Part shown: positions 1-12,800 of the stretch, one piece after another
How the letters are laid out: the number at the start of each line of letters is the position of its first letter
How positions within the stretch are numbered: the first letter of the stretch is position 1
Program-made: the position numbers and the translations under genes
Assembly (NCBI GenBank): GCA_033065855.1
Contig: JAVXUO010002228.1
Location: 186,001-250,000 of the forward strand
Origin: Escallonia rubra
Lineage: Eukaryota > Streptophyta > Magnoliopsida > Escalloniales > Escalloniaceae
Reading direction: 5' to 3'
Length of the DNA stretch: 64,000 bases
The notes under the pieces: model-generated
What the model was told of the DNA's origin: nothing
The model's database searches: none
The model's input: the letters and a program-made list of their open reading frames with translations, nothing else

Positions 1-8
1 TAAAAATA

Positions 9-1599
9 GGGCAAATCCCAAAACTGTACCCTCAACTTTACATTTTGTACAGCTTTAGTACCCAACTTTGAAAGTGCGCCTAAGAAGTACCTAACTTTGA
101 AAAACGTACCAAATCAGTACCTCGGCTAACGGACCACGGATGCCGTTAAAAAGTCCAAGGGATAGTACTGTCATTACGAAAAAAAAGACAGTCATACTCT
201 TCCTTTTTTCTTCTTTCTTTTTCCTTACTTTCTCTCTGTTCTCCCTCTCCTTCCTTAATTCGCAGACACACACAGTCACACACACACAAACACCATTTGC
301 ACCTTCAAACCCACTGCAACCTCCACCATCTACTGCTTCAAACCCACACCCACAAACACCAACCACAACCTCCACCGTATACCAAACCAAAGTCATCATC
401 AGCCAGACCACCATCATAAGCTACCACTGCCAAAAGGAAGTGCAGAACAAGACAATAAGTGCACCACCACAAAACCGACAAACCCACCACCACCACAACG
501 TGCAAACCGACCATTGTCATCATTGCTACTTCCCATCTGCTCAACACTAGGACCCTGCTCAACACCACTACCAACACTGCATCACAGCCCTTCTTTCCAT
601 CTACCTGTACACATAAACCCATCTCTCCATTCCACAGTTGATGGTTAGGGAACATTTAGGGGTCTGTCCAGGAAATGAGATTAATTTCCACGAATGAACT
701 GTAAATACTTTGAGATGGCTGTTTTTGTCTTGAGCTTTTCTAAAATGTTTCAGAAAACAAATAGAACAAGTGTTTAAGTCTAAAGCTGACATCTCCACCC
801 CGTTGTAAATCTTGTCATTTCTATTCGATCTTACCACAAAAACCAACACAACAAGACAAACAGTTCAATGTATTTCCCCTCAATTTTTCCTGTTACGGCC
901 ATACACAACGCGTGTACTGTGAACCTCCAGACTCCGTTTTTGATGCTTGATATATGTTTAAAGGACAGAGAGCTCACGCAGTGCACAGAAACGCGGGTCT
1001 ACCCAAGCTCCAATCTCCTCGATCTGTCGCCGGCGGTGATCTTATGTGATCGGACAATCGAGCTTCCAGATTTTGTAGGTGTCGGAGGGAGCGATTTTCC
1101 CGACGAACGGCACAATCGAGCTCTCGAAGTGGAAGGAAATCTCCGTGTAGAAGTCCTTCACGCGCCGAAGTGCGGCGGTGAGGCGAGGGAGGCAGCGACG
1201 CCACTTGGACCAGGCGGCAGTGTGTTGGCGCTACACAAGGAGGACGAAGATCTCGGAGCAGTGCCGGCATATGGCCTCCTGCCACGCGTTCCATCCGGCG
1301 GCGTGTATGCGTGACTCTGTGTGTGGGTTGTTTTGTGTGTGAATTAAAGAAGAAGAAGAGAAAGAGAGAGAAAAAAATAAAAAATAAGACCGTAAAAAAG
1401 GATGGCCCACGTGAATAGGTTTTATGTCTTTTTTATAATGACAATCCTACCCCTTGGACTTTTTAACGCCATCCGTGGTCCGTTCGCCGAGGTACTGATT
1501 TGGTACGGTTTTTCAAAGTTAGGTACTTCTTTGACGCACCTTCAAAGTTGGGTACTAAAGCTGTATGTAAAGTTGAGGGTACAGTTTTGGGATTTGCCC
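9..1599. mobile_element. Pack-MULE-like element with long TIRs
   Basis: Both ends carry the same sequence in inverted orientation, beginning GGGCAAATCCCAAAACTG at 9 and ending with its complement at 1599. The arms match closely for about 170 bp and then more loosely through CT-rich and CA-rich tracts (about 200-290 against 1318-1400). The left flank visible before the element is TAAAAATA and the right flank is TTAAAAAAA, compatible with a 9-bp Mutator-type target duplication, but the ninth left base lies outside the window. There is no transposase inside; instead it carries a GC-rich gene fragment (separate entry). Long TIRs, possible 9-bp duplication and captured coding DNA fit a Pack-MULE. 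It sits within the ABCA1 intron upstream of the first visible exon. Confidence 0.75.
1041..1302 (-). pseudogene. Captured ankyrin-repeat/GPCR-chaperone gene fragment
   Basis: Read on the minus strand, one frame gives about 85 residues: GWNAWQEAIC, one in-frame TAG (1233-1231), then WSKWRRCLPRL, FYTEISFHFESS and APSDTYKIWKLD, ending at TAA. This is the characteristic stretch of plant ankyrin-repeat proteins of the ANKRD13/GPCR-chaperone family (PF11904 type): the end of the last ankyrin repeat followed by the start of the chaperone domain. The conserved continuation after the IWK motif is missing. It lies centrally in an element with long TIRs and its GC content is far above the flanking DNA, so I infer capture by the element. 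The stop and truncation make it non-coding for the parent product. Confidence 0.75.
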
Positions 1600-1667
1600 T
1601 TAAAAAAAAGTTTAAAAAGGGTAAACATGAAAAAACAAATACAAAATTTTTCCTAATCTGAAAAGTG

Positions 1668-1726
1668 ATTTTTTTGGGACAACCCAAAAAGGAAAACTGA
1701 TCAATTAAAGTGGGACGGAGGGAGTA
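1668..1726. repeat. Stowaway-type MITE end
   Basis: GTGGGACGGAGGGAG followed by TA is the common terminal motif of plant Stowaway MITEs. Only one end is clear here; the other end is lost or disrupted next to the Pack-MULE-like element. A complete copy of the same kind is at 12704-13068. Confidence 0.55.
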
Positions 1727-2068
1727 TAATGTTTGCTTTGATTTGTGATGGATTTCTTCATTGTTAGTTCCTCCTGGCATTAACTTGATTCTGTGTTTGG
1801 AACCCAAATGTTTTTTCACTCCAGCAATTCTGCGAGTCCTGTATTAGATTTGAATAATTGAGTATCTTATCAAGTTTTGTGGTCAAACTCTGCCATTTAA
1901 TTCAAGTTTTTCATGCCAACTACAATTTTAATTTTGAGTCTGTGAATGACAATGAAATCTCAATTGAATGCTCATATGATCCTCCTGTGTTTTTTTAACC
2001 TTCTTTGAGAGAGTAATTTCTAGAGTTCCTGTTGGCAATATGACACCTTGTCGAACATTGGAAATGCA

Positions 2069-2371
2069 AGAGTTTGGATTTGGCCTTGTGAGACTTGCCA
2101 AGGAACTCAAGAGTGCGTACTTAGCTAGGCCTATGCCACAACGGGGTTGTGGTTCTGATTCTTAATTGGTTGTCAGTTTGATCGGTGAACATATTTTTAA
2201 CTGCCCGAAACACTTGAATCGTTAGTTTGATCAGTGAACATATTTATAACTGCCCGGAACACTATAGGTCCACCAATTAAGAACCCGAACCTCAACCATT
2301 GGGCCATAAGGCTAGCCAAGTACTCTCTTGAGTTCCAAGGAGGGTCTTGTGACCAAATTCAAACTCTTATA
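2069..2371. repeat. Foldback MITE-like element
   Basis: Two arms of roughly 100 bp are inverted copies: the left arm contains GCCAAGGAACTCAAGAG and TTCTTAATTGGT, and the right arm contains ACCAATTAAGAA and CTTGAGTTCCAAGG. Between them a unit of about 50 bp (AGTTTGATC, GTGAACATATTT, AACTGCCCG) occurs twice in tandem. It has no coding potential. It lies in intron DNA upstream of the first visible ABCA1 exon; the superfamily is not determined. Confidence 0.6.
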
Positions 2372-3764
2372 TTATTTAAATCTTGCGGATCTTGGCATAG
2401 CCTGAATAATAACACATATCTTTGCATTCGACATACCTTCTGTAATCGTATCCGACTTCAAATTGCTCTATGATCCTGATGATCCCAACTTAAACCATAT
2501 CTGAATAAATAGTTCTATATTTTTGTTTACACATTCTTGTAAGCTCAGTTGAGAATTGAGATACCATATAAACGAAGACAGTGCACGATAACATATTTGC
2601 ACATGCATTTCCGTTGAAATTTATATGAATCATAGATAAGCTAAGGAATTATCTTGAAATTAGGCGTGTGAAATGAAAATAAGTTTATTTAAACTCGTGT
2701 TGGTAACAAGTGTTTATAGTTTAGATCAAAATGAAAGAAAATTATTCAGGCTGGGTCGAGTCAGTCTTATTACGATCCTATGCATTGTCAGCCTAGACAG
2801 TGATGATGGAATAAGTGAAGTGGCCCTGGCGCCAAAGAATTCATACAACCTCTAATATGTACAGCAATAATGCAGGTAGAACAAACATAATTTGAAGACC
2901 AGATTCAGTAAAGACACAGTGGAAACATGTGAGCAAATCAGTAGGAAAACTTGGACTTGGATCTTGTTGTAATGGCATGGCCAGAAGTGAATATAGCTCC
3001 TATATATGTGTGTGTAGTAGTTAGAAGTTACACTTCAACATCTCAAAAGTGTTCAGGTTTGACATCGCTAATCTTTTTGTAAGATGTCCTTCTAAAGATC
3101 AGTATCAGATTCCAAATAACTTCACTGCTGTCAATGTCATCTCTTAGGATTTGTCCAGTCTTGACTTTATGCGTGCGGCATCTCACCTGCACCATAATTG
3201 TTTTACACAGCCAAATGAAGTTGTGTTTTTTGCTTTCCCTGTGATGCTTGGACAAGCATGATGGCTCTCAAACGACAATTTTTAAACTTTTTATTAAAGA
3301 CTGTGGAAGCTGAGGTAAATTGGATTTGGAGACTAGTCATACTAGTCCTGAAAGGGGGACTGATATGACTTGTCCTGCTTCTTGTTTTTATCACGAATTG
3401 GTTCTCATTATTTTTGTATTGCTGCTTTGCTTTAGCATTTGTTTCTACTTTCAATCTATCTTATTTACTCGAAATTGAGGTTTTAGTCCATCAAAGTTGT
3501 GGAAAAACTGAAGAGGGCTGAGGGCATGTTGCTATGTCATAACATATTTCTTACAAGCTAGGAAATACATGTAATATCTGTTTCCGTCTTGCTTGCATCC
3601 TGCTCCCAGATAGAGTTATATTCTCCATTATTTTTAGTAAGTTTGGGTTTCTGGCTTCCATTCATCATCTAGCTGGAATTCATATTGTGAAGCATACTAT
3701 TGTAGTTCCTGGTATGTCGATAGTGGTTTAATTTGTTGTGCAATATTGTATCGATGATATGCAG
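2372..3764. other. ABCA1 intron, no further feature
   Basis: I looked for the exon that should precede the first visible ABCA1 exon and found no matching translation. The stretch ends at the AG acceptor at 3763-3764, so I treat it as intron. Confidence 0.5.
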
Positions 3765-6700
3765 ATATGGGGCAATTATTATGGATGATCAGAAAGATGA
3801 CAAGAGTCTAGGATACACTGTTCTGCACAATAGTTCTTGTCAGCACGCTGCTCCAACTTTTATCAACCTAATGAATGCAGCAATTCTTAGGCTTGCTTCT
3901 CTTAACGAGAATATGACGATTCGAACACGTAATCATCCACTGCCCATGACACAGAGCCAGCACTTACAGCGTCATGTATGTTCTACTGTTCTTGCAATAT
4001 AATCATGTCCTTTCAATGAAAATGCATCGTTCCTGGAGTGGATCCAAATTCCTTCTAAATTGACACATTGTAATTTAATAAAGAGTATTCATTTTGTGTA
4101 AGACGCGGCAGTTACGTCATCCCTTAGGGAAAAGAACAGAGGACTTTTGGCAGCGATGGGACCTTATAACCCTTTACATTCTTCCTTTCTAGCCTACTTT
4201 TCTCTGTTCCAAGACTGGGGCTTTTTTGCTAACTTGGTGTAGTTCTAAGTGTCTAACTTGGTGTAGTTCTAAGTGTCATTAAATATTTCAGTTGCGCACA
4301 AGATGCACTGAAAGGTAATTCTTGTTTCATTCCCTTATGATGTTTGACGTGCATACTTGCATAGCCAAAGATTTCTTTTCATTTTCTAAGAGTTTTTAGT
4401 CAATAGAGTTGGAGCCATAGTTATCATAATATTGCTGTCTACTATAAGTTTTTGTTATTAATGAAGTATGCTTATTGCTCTATTCATAATTTTGTTGCAA
4501 TTCCATTTTGTAGGATCTGGATGCATTCTCTGCCGCTGTTGTTCTCAGTATTGCGTTTTCGTTCATTCCTGCCTCATTTGCAGTTGCCATTGTGAAGGTT
4601 AGCTTTTAGTCGACACACGATGTAATAAGGTGCCATAAAGGCATAGGTTGAGCACATATCAAGAGGCACTATAAATACAAAAAATAACCTCGAGCTCATG
4701 TTAATTGTGTAAACACTATTTCTATGCACGTATATAGCATACACAGTTATTAATGTCTTGCAACTTTTAACAATGCGTTGCAATTAGTTAAGATGCCTTA
4801 TTCATTACGCCTAATATCTGTCTCTAGGGCTAAAGTTTATATACTCCAAATAAAAAATCATTGATTAGGTTGTCAACCTTCTAAAGATGGATGGTGGATT
4901 GGTGGGCAGTAACATTGTTAACCTCCAAATTTACAATGCAGAAGTGTGTAATTTTGTTGGTATATTGTCATTATTAGTTATCTATTTTATGTTATTTTTG
5001 GCTTATAGATAAGATCTTTGGTGTACGTTGCTGGCTACCGGCCAAAATTTTCATCTCTCAGATTTTGTCATCCTTTCCGCGACGATCATAATATTCCAAT
5101 AGTGAATAATAGGGGTGAAAAATCTGTATAATCTCATATTTGTTGTAATGCATGGCACTCACCTCGTAATACGAAGAATATATATGCATTTTATATGTCC
5201 TGAGGTAATTATTTTGGATGTCACTTATGCATAGTTATGTTAACTTGTTTGGGTACCATTTTCAGAATTACCGATTGAATACTACGTAGAAAATACGGCA
5301 ACTTGTTTATATTATTTTTAATGCCATTTTCCACACACTTATGAGTGAAAATGAGTGGGGCAAATCATAATATTATATTTGCTAAGCGTTGGTGTTAGGT
5401 GTCTTTGAAAACATAATAATTTGAAGTTGGTAAGATAATGAGGAAAGCACAAAAGATGAAATTGAAAATTAAAGAAAATGATCACCAAATAGTTTTGAAC
5501 AAGCAGAGTTGTCACATCATGTAATAATTGTCCTAGTTCTGATGCAGGAACGTGAAGTAAAGGCGAAACATCAACAACTTATAAGTGGGGTATGTTTTGT
5601 TTCTTTCAGAAACCTATTATTTCAATCTCCACCAACCTATAAATCTACTTATTTCCAAATGTTCGGTTCCTACTAGGTATCCATACTGTCTTATTGGACA
5701 TCAACATACATATGGGACTTCATCAGCTTCTTATTTCCTTCGTCTTTTGCAGTGATTCTCTTTTACATATTTGGTAAGTTTTCATGGTTGTAGCTTCCAG
5801 AAGGTATATATCAATCACGTCTATACTTGACTAGTCCCATTCATTCCTTTCTGGTTATAGTTTCCAGAAGGTATATATGACACCAATTAGTGGAAGTTCT
5901 AATCCAGTATCTAAAACATCAACTATTTTCTAGTTGTTTGTCATCAGAATATGTTGGATTTGGACTTGGTCTTTATGGGACCAACCCGATTTCAAGCCTA
6001 ACTTGTAGTATGCGAGGCTAAGCCGAAAGTCTGCTCCACCAAACTCACATTTCTAGGATTTCAACTTTTGTTGGTCTCTGATGTGGATTTAAGTGAAAGC
6101 TACTGTTGGTCATCGATGTCTAACTTGAATAATGCTCTATGCCAAGCCAAAGTCTGCTTCAGCAATGCATATTTGATGTAGAAGTAAGCAAAAGTTAGTG
6201 TTCGTCATCTGCTCCCCACAACCATAAAAAGCATTTGTTTTATGAAATGTTTTTATGCTTTATGCTAGAATTACAGTTACCTAATAAGGATTGAGCACTA
6301 ATGTAGCATTAGTATGGATTGAATACTAATGTAGCATTAGTAATGAATACAGGTAATATAGCAGTTCCTGTTTGGCCATAGGTCGTAATGAATACAGGTA
6401 ATACAGGTATACGGTAATTGCATTTTAGGCTCATTATGTAATCATGGCAAAACATCCAAGCGAGAAACCAAATTATACTATTTTGAGAATCTCCGAAGTT
6501 ATTTTACTAATTAACTCAATACTTTAATAGGATGCTGAGCGGAACTTGGCTTAGACCTCATCTTAAAGGTTTCCTTTTCCGTGTTACTACACAACTTGGT
6601 GACTGATAAAGATCTCCTTTCTTTTTCTAACTTTCCAGTCTTTCCTACTACAGTATTTGTCTAGAATGTGATAACTTGAGGAATTGGGATAAGTGTTTGG

Positions 6701-9700
6701 CACATTCAAACTAGTTTTAGATTGTCTTGCGTAAACTTTAGACCTAAAATTTCCGAAAATTGAATTTGAGATTTTTGGTATTCTTATCGTCCTAAGGTTT
6801 TTGGAATCTGCTATAATGTTCTCCTGACACGGTATCAGGCGTTCTATCGGATTGTTGGGAGACGATTCATCAATAGATAAGTAAAAAAATGAATTAGTAG
6901 TACTCGCAAAAGGGTATAAATTTGTTGGATTGTTCCATGGTCCGAAGTAGTTTACATTGGATGTAACATCTACTGTTGACATAGCTCATGTTAAAATTCT
7001 GAGTAATGGCAAAAAATGAAAGTATGTATTTTTTGAAATCTGGACGTATAGAAATCAATAAATCCTGCGTATAAAAAAGGACTTTGAAATATGAGTGTGA
7101 AGCAAACATTCCGGGGTCTCCGAATCTCCAGGAACTTTTTCATGTCTTACCCACCAATGTTTTCATGGTCATCATGATGATGTTGGAACCTACTTTTACT
7201 AACAGTGTGTACAGGCTCTTACCATTCATGATTTGTTTAATTTGTCTATTAATATGTTGATAGTATGTGAATTTCATTCAATGTCTATGGATTGAGTATA
7301 ACTTTCCCTGCAGTTTTTGCACGTGGCAATGCTTTTCATTACTATATTCTGCTCAGCATCTCAACATATATCTCTTGGCACTGTAGGTCTGGAGCAGTTT
7401 ATCGGAAATGATTCTATCTTGCCTACAGTCCTCATGCTTTTGGGGTATGGACTAGCAATTGCATCATCAACATATTGTCTCACCTTTTTCTTTACTGAAC
7501 ACAGCATGGCTCAGGTACTGCTACTCGTTCTGTGCATCAATGATTCATGCATTGGCACTTGCCTTTCAGTAACAATGTTATTATGGTACCTGCAGAATGT
7601 GGTTCTTTTGGTTCACTTTTTCACAGGGCTCGTTCTTATGGTTATATCATTCATTATGGGGCTTATACAGACAACTGCAAGTGCGAATTCTTTACTCAAG
7701 GTATGAATATATCCTGATAATTTGGAGTCCACTTATCATAAGCTGGTAAAATCCTTTTCGCCAATACTCATACATGTCATTTTGTTTCTGCAGGGGGCTA
7801 AGTTGTAGCTCCTTATTATGTTATAATATTTCAATATAATCACCTATATCAATTTTGACACTTGTATGGGGTGATGCGTGAATTCAATTCTTGTCTATTT
7901 GATGGTTGCAATTGGTCTGCAAAAACGCCAACCTGGTGCAAAATCATAATCTGAAATGCTGAACTCTAAGAAAGCTGTATTTTCTTTATAGCGTTCTGTA
8001 TTTGTTTGTGTTGGATTGTATTTGATATTCGGTAATATATCTGAGGTATGAATCAGATACAAACTCTAGTCTTTACTTGCCTTTTTCGCTTCTGCTATGA
8101 AGCAAAGGAGAACACTTTGAAATCATAAGAGAGTTGAAGCCATTGTACAATATACTGGGGTTGCCTTCTTTTTCTATTTGTTCAATTGTAGAATTGACTA
8201 TCTCGCCTTTGCATCAGTTCGACATTTTCTATGGCTTCTTATCTTACAACCTCGAATTCAGAAGGTTCTAAAGTCTGCACGTCAAAAAGGCAGATATCAG
8301 ATGCTAATGCTAACATTATTTGTAACCTTATTGGGAAGCTAAATGTTTGTTTTTAACTTTATGTAACATGTTTTTTTATCCTTTAACATTTTACATGGAT
8401 GGATGTTGATTATAAGGGCTTCGTTTTTTCTGACATGAAAAACTGTTCCAGAACTTCTTCAGATTATCCCCTGGATTTTGCTTAGCTGATGGACTGGCTT
8501 CAATGGCTCTATTACGTCAAGGGTTGAAAAATGGATCAAGTTCTCAGGTTTTTAGCTGGAATGTTACTGGTGCCTCTCTCAGTTATTTGGCTGTCGAGGT
8601 GCTTTTCTATTCTTGTAATGCAGTTTGAGTTACATGTGTCTTTTCAATTATTAGTAGATACATTTTTGGATGGCTTTAGAGATGATTTCTCAGTTCATTG
8701 TCATTCGGCCTACCAACTTCTGATATGGTAGATGCTAGCATGACTCAATTAGAGTTATACCAACTGTAATGCCGCGAAGGGGGTCCATACACATCCTTGA
8801 AACAAAACTCAATAACGTCCATGACATATCCTTTATGATGGTAAAGCAGGTCATCTAAAATACCTTAAACATAATCATCCAAATCTGAAATGCTTAACTC
8901 CAAAATTATCCAAAACTTAAATACAATCCTCTCTGACTACTTAACTGAATCCAAAGTACATAACATAAACTAACTAATAGTTCGTTTAAAGCAAATTCAC
9001 GATGTCTACTATTCTCAAATGCGAATACTAAAGCAATGCCACTGCTATACTAACATCTCACCCCCTTGTGCTACTCTTGGCCTAAAAGGGGGGAGAAACG
9101 AAAAATAAAAGGGTGAGCACGAATTGCCTAGTAAGAGATTTTACACACACAAGGCAAATAATGGATACATATTTGAGTTATCAAATAGAGCCAATAAATA
9201 TGAATTGAGATAACTCAATCAAAGTGACCGAAGGGGGTTAGTTAATGAATAAGCCAAATACTAAATACAATTTGTCATATCTTGTGGGTGTCACATACGT
9301 AATTGTTTACTATTAAACATCACTATGATGGTTGTACCATGTCGAATATCGCATCCTGCACGTCACACACAACCTACATTACACGGACTCAGTGTCGGTG
9401 TCCAGAACGGAGACGTGTCTGAATGTCGGACTTGCCAATTTTTGAAATAATGGACATGGGGACACAAATCCAATTTTGGACACAGACACGGGGATGCGGA
9501 TAGAACATTTATTTTCAAATAGTACTTTATATGAGATTAGTACAAATTATAGGGGTGGATATGATATTATGAAAAAGTAGCACATATTATGATGTTGTTG
9601 TGGAAAAGAAAAGGATAACATGTTGAAGGTCATTTATTATGACCCACACGCCTATCAACAAGTCAGACCTTGAGGTATGGTTCTCTGACCTCTCCCCCTC

Positions 9701-9772
9701 CCCCCCCCCCCCCCCCTCGATCTGGACTCTTCATGTTCTTCCTTCAATCTTAATCTTTCATCATCCATGGCG

Positions 9773-9804
<32 letters not shown>

Positions 9805-12800
9805 CTACCCAGATGTGGACTCTGCGCCTTCTTCCGCCCTAGACCTTCATCTTCCATCATCCATGGCGACATATTGCAAAGATGCCTCTTCAATTGACGA
9901 CATGGCGTGTCCGTTCAGCAAAATGGCGTGTCCGATACAGATCCTATATCTGTGTCGTGTCGACACGGTATTTTCACCCAAAGTGCCTAGTCCATGTATC
10001 AGAGCACACAAGTCACGATTTTCAAAAGTGACTTTCAAATAGAATTATCACCCATACTTTAGTAATTTGATAAATATATCAAATATTTACAAGTCCCAAA
10101 AAAAAAATATTGTAGGCTCAAAATGAAGAGAAAAAGAGCAGCAAAACGTATCGGCATGAAACATAAACGGGTAAGAATAATGTCAAAACAGATAGAATTT
10201 AGGCGTGTATCAAGAAAAGAGTGCATTAAAACCCTTACCTTAAAGTAGCAAATTTAGCATAAAAAATATCATCCTTATCTTAGATCAATCACACTTATGC
10301 TTGAAAACCTAAAAGAATGGACTAGTCCTTTTCCCTTTTTCTTTAATAAATATTATGAACACTTTTATATCTTCCTCATTCTTATATAACTAGTTTTGAT
10401 CCCGTGCGCTGCATACGGGAGAAACAGCGGTCAAACTACTAATTGAGAGATCTTGTACTTGTATACCTAATTGAAAAATAATTTCCACCTTTTATATGAG
10501 TTTTCCTACCAATTTTTATCGTTAAAAATGAAGTTGAGTAATAATTGCTAGCTTTTAACAACAAATAAAGATGAAAAATAGTATATAAAATGATAGAAAT
10601 AGTCTGTCCCAATTAATAGCAACATTGTCATAATTCTAACTAAAATAACCTGTGTGTTGAGGTTTGTACTATTCAAGACCACAAAAAAAGAGTAAAGATA
10701 TATAACAAATAATTGAAAATAAGATGGGAGAGTAAAGTATGTATATAAACTTGTAATGAAATAAAAAGAGGGAGATTATTTTAGTTAGAGAGAAAACTGA
10801 TAGAGAATATTGGGCTTTTGTAAACAATAGAAAATATTTAAGATTAAAGGGAATATTTAGAGAATTAGTTTTAGAGAATTAAAGGGAATATTTAGAGAAT
10901 TAGTTTTGGCAAAATCTTAAGAATTAATGAAATTGCAAAGACTTAAATATATTTTTTTTAAATGGGACATGTTGACATTGAAGAGAAAGAAACATAAATA
11001 TATATTTAATTGGTTGAATTTCAAATGGTAAAAAGGAATTCAAATCAAATTGAATATGGTAGACGGAGATAGAAAAAGGAAATCTAAATCATTATTACAA
11101 AATACTTTCAAAAATTCAAAATATGAAAGTCCACGTGGCGAGTTAAGAGAGTGTCCACGTAAACGGTGACGTGGCCAATTTTTCTCAGCTTCGGCTTTGA
11201 TATAAATATAATTAGATTTGCTAATGCAATTATAATTTGACTTGAAGTCCTACTTGCTAGTGCTATAATATAATTTAAAGTCCTCGTTGTTAATGTAATT
11301 GAAATATAACTTAAAGTCCTAGTCCAAATCAAAATCTATTTCAATGTCTAATAAAGTTTACATTAGCGACTGAATAATATCAAGTTCTAACTATGACACT
11401 AAATGGAAACAATTTTTTTAAGACTCATCACTTAATTCAAAGTCACAATACTTTCCTAATCAATATTTACACAAGTAGGCCTACCAAAAAAAAACTAGGG
11501 TGTTACAAAAGCTCACATATATCTTCTTTTAAAAACCTATGTTACATGGACTCAGTGTCGTCGTCTAGATCGGACACGTGTCCAAGTGTCGGACTCGCCA
11601 ATATTTGAAGTATCAGGACACGAGGACATAGCTCCATAGTCGGACACAGACACGGGGACACGAGGACACAGACACGGGGACACGTCTGAACTTATATGAT
11701 TGAGTTTGAATATTAAGGGTAGATTTGTAATGTCATGAATGTTATATGGATCATACAGATTTTTTTTTTCATTATTTGAGGTGTATTCAATATTTGTATG
11801 AAAATTGGTGTTGAGAATAATTTTTTTTACCAAAAGAAGAGGAAAAAAAGAACAGTCAACTCATCAATTAGTTTTGTCAACACTCAACAGCCTCCCACGT
11901 GAATAGGTACAGCCTCTCTCTCTCTCTCTCTCTCCCCTCTCTTCTTCTTCTTCTATTCGTAACTCTCTTTCTCCTCCTCCTCTCTTGTCGTAACTCTCTC
12001 TCCTCCTCCTCTTCTTCTTCTACCCTTACGAACTAGATCTGTAGCCCCTTCTTTTTTACTTTGATCTTCTTCCATCGGAATTTTTAACGTGGTGTATATG
12101 TCCGGCAAATGACGAGTCTGACATGGATCCCGTACCTGTGTTCATGTTGGGTCGGGTTGTGTCGACACCACCCCTACACCCCAAAGTGAAGGTCTGCGTA
12201 CATAGCTAAAAGCTTTTCTTTGGTTTCACACGACGCTGATGACTTTCAAAGCATGATATACATTGTTGGACCCATTCTCTATTAAGCTTTTAGAGATGGT
12301 AACTGACAATGGTATCAGAGCTTGTGTTACAATGTCTTGAGTTCGGTTCTTCCCGCTTGCATGTTTGGTTCCCACTTCATATTATAGTGCAGTTTATACT
12401 CTTTATTTGTGCACTTGGTTGATGTGCACCTTAATTTACCTCTCCACATGCCATTGGGGTCTTGCAGGTGAGGGGGAGGGTTAACCAATTGCATACATTC
12501 TTGTTCCCGTTCTTTATCAGCTCAAACTATTAAAGCAGATGGTAACATAACAAAGGCTAATCAACAAAGCACACTCAGGCGTTGTCTGTGTAATGGAAAT
12601 TGGACATGGAAATGCTTTACGGAAAAATATTTTTCAAAAACTCCTTTCTCAAGAAATGCTTTCAGAAAACAAAATGTTTTTGAATTTGATGCGATATTAA
12701 GTACTCTCTCCGTCCCACATAAATTGCTCAATTGACTTTGCACGCATATTAAAGATTTAAGTGATATATTATGTGTTTTCCATTCTACCCTTTATAGAGA

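Larger units (their letters stand above)
8765..11507 (-). mobile_element. Possible Ty3-type solo LTR in ABCA1 intron
   Basis: Read on the minus strand the stretch begins TGTTACA/CACCCTAG-like at 11507 and ends GGCATTACA at 8765, the usual TG...CA ends of plant Ty3 LTRs (TGTAACACCC...GGCATTACA). It also contains the CACCC/GGGTGAGCACG block near 9060-9115 that I associate with such LTRs. Flanking pentamers (CCAAC and AAAGC) do not match, so insertion boundaries are uncertain. It has been invaded by a short element (9380-9998) and possibly a Helitron end (10390). No gag or pol coding is visible. Confidence 0.4.

Noticed and set aside
140..655. Pro/His/Thr-rich and Val/Gly-rich ORFs on both strands
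   Set aside because: They come from CT- and CA-rich DNA inside the left arm of the Pack-MULE-like element and have no family character.
868..1314. 148-codon + strand ORF
   Set aside because: It is the shadow of the captured ankyrin/GPCR-chaperone fragment, which reads correctly on the minus strand.
1..3764. Search for the preceding ABCA1 exon
   Set aside because: No translation matched the expected upstream linker; the exon most likely lies left of the window.
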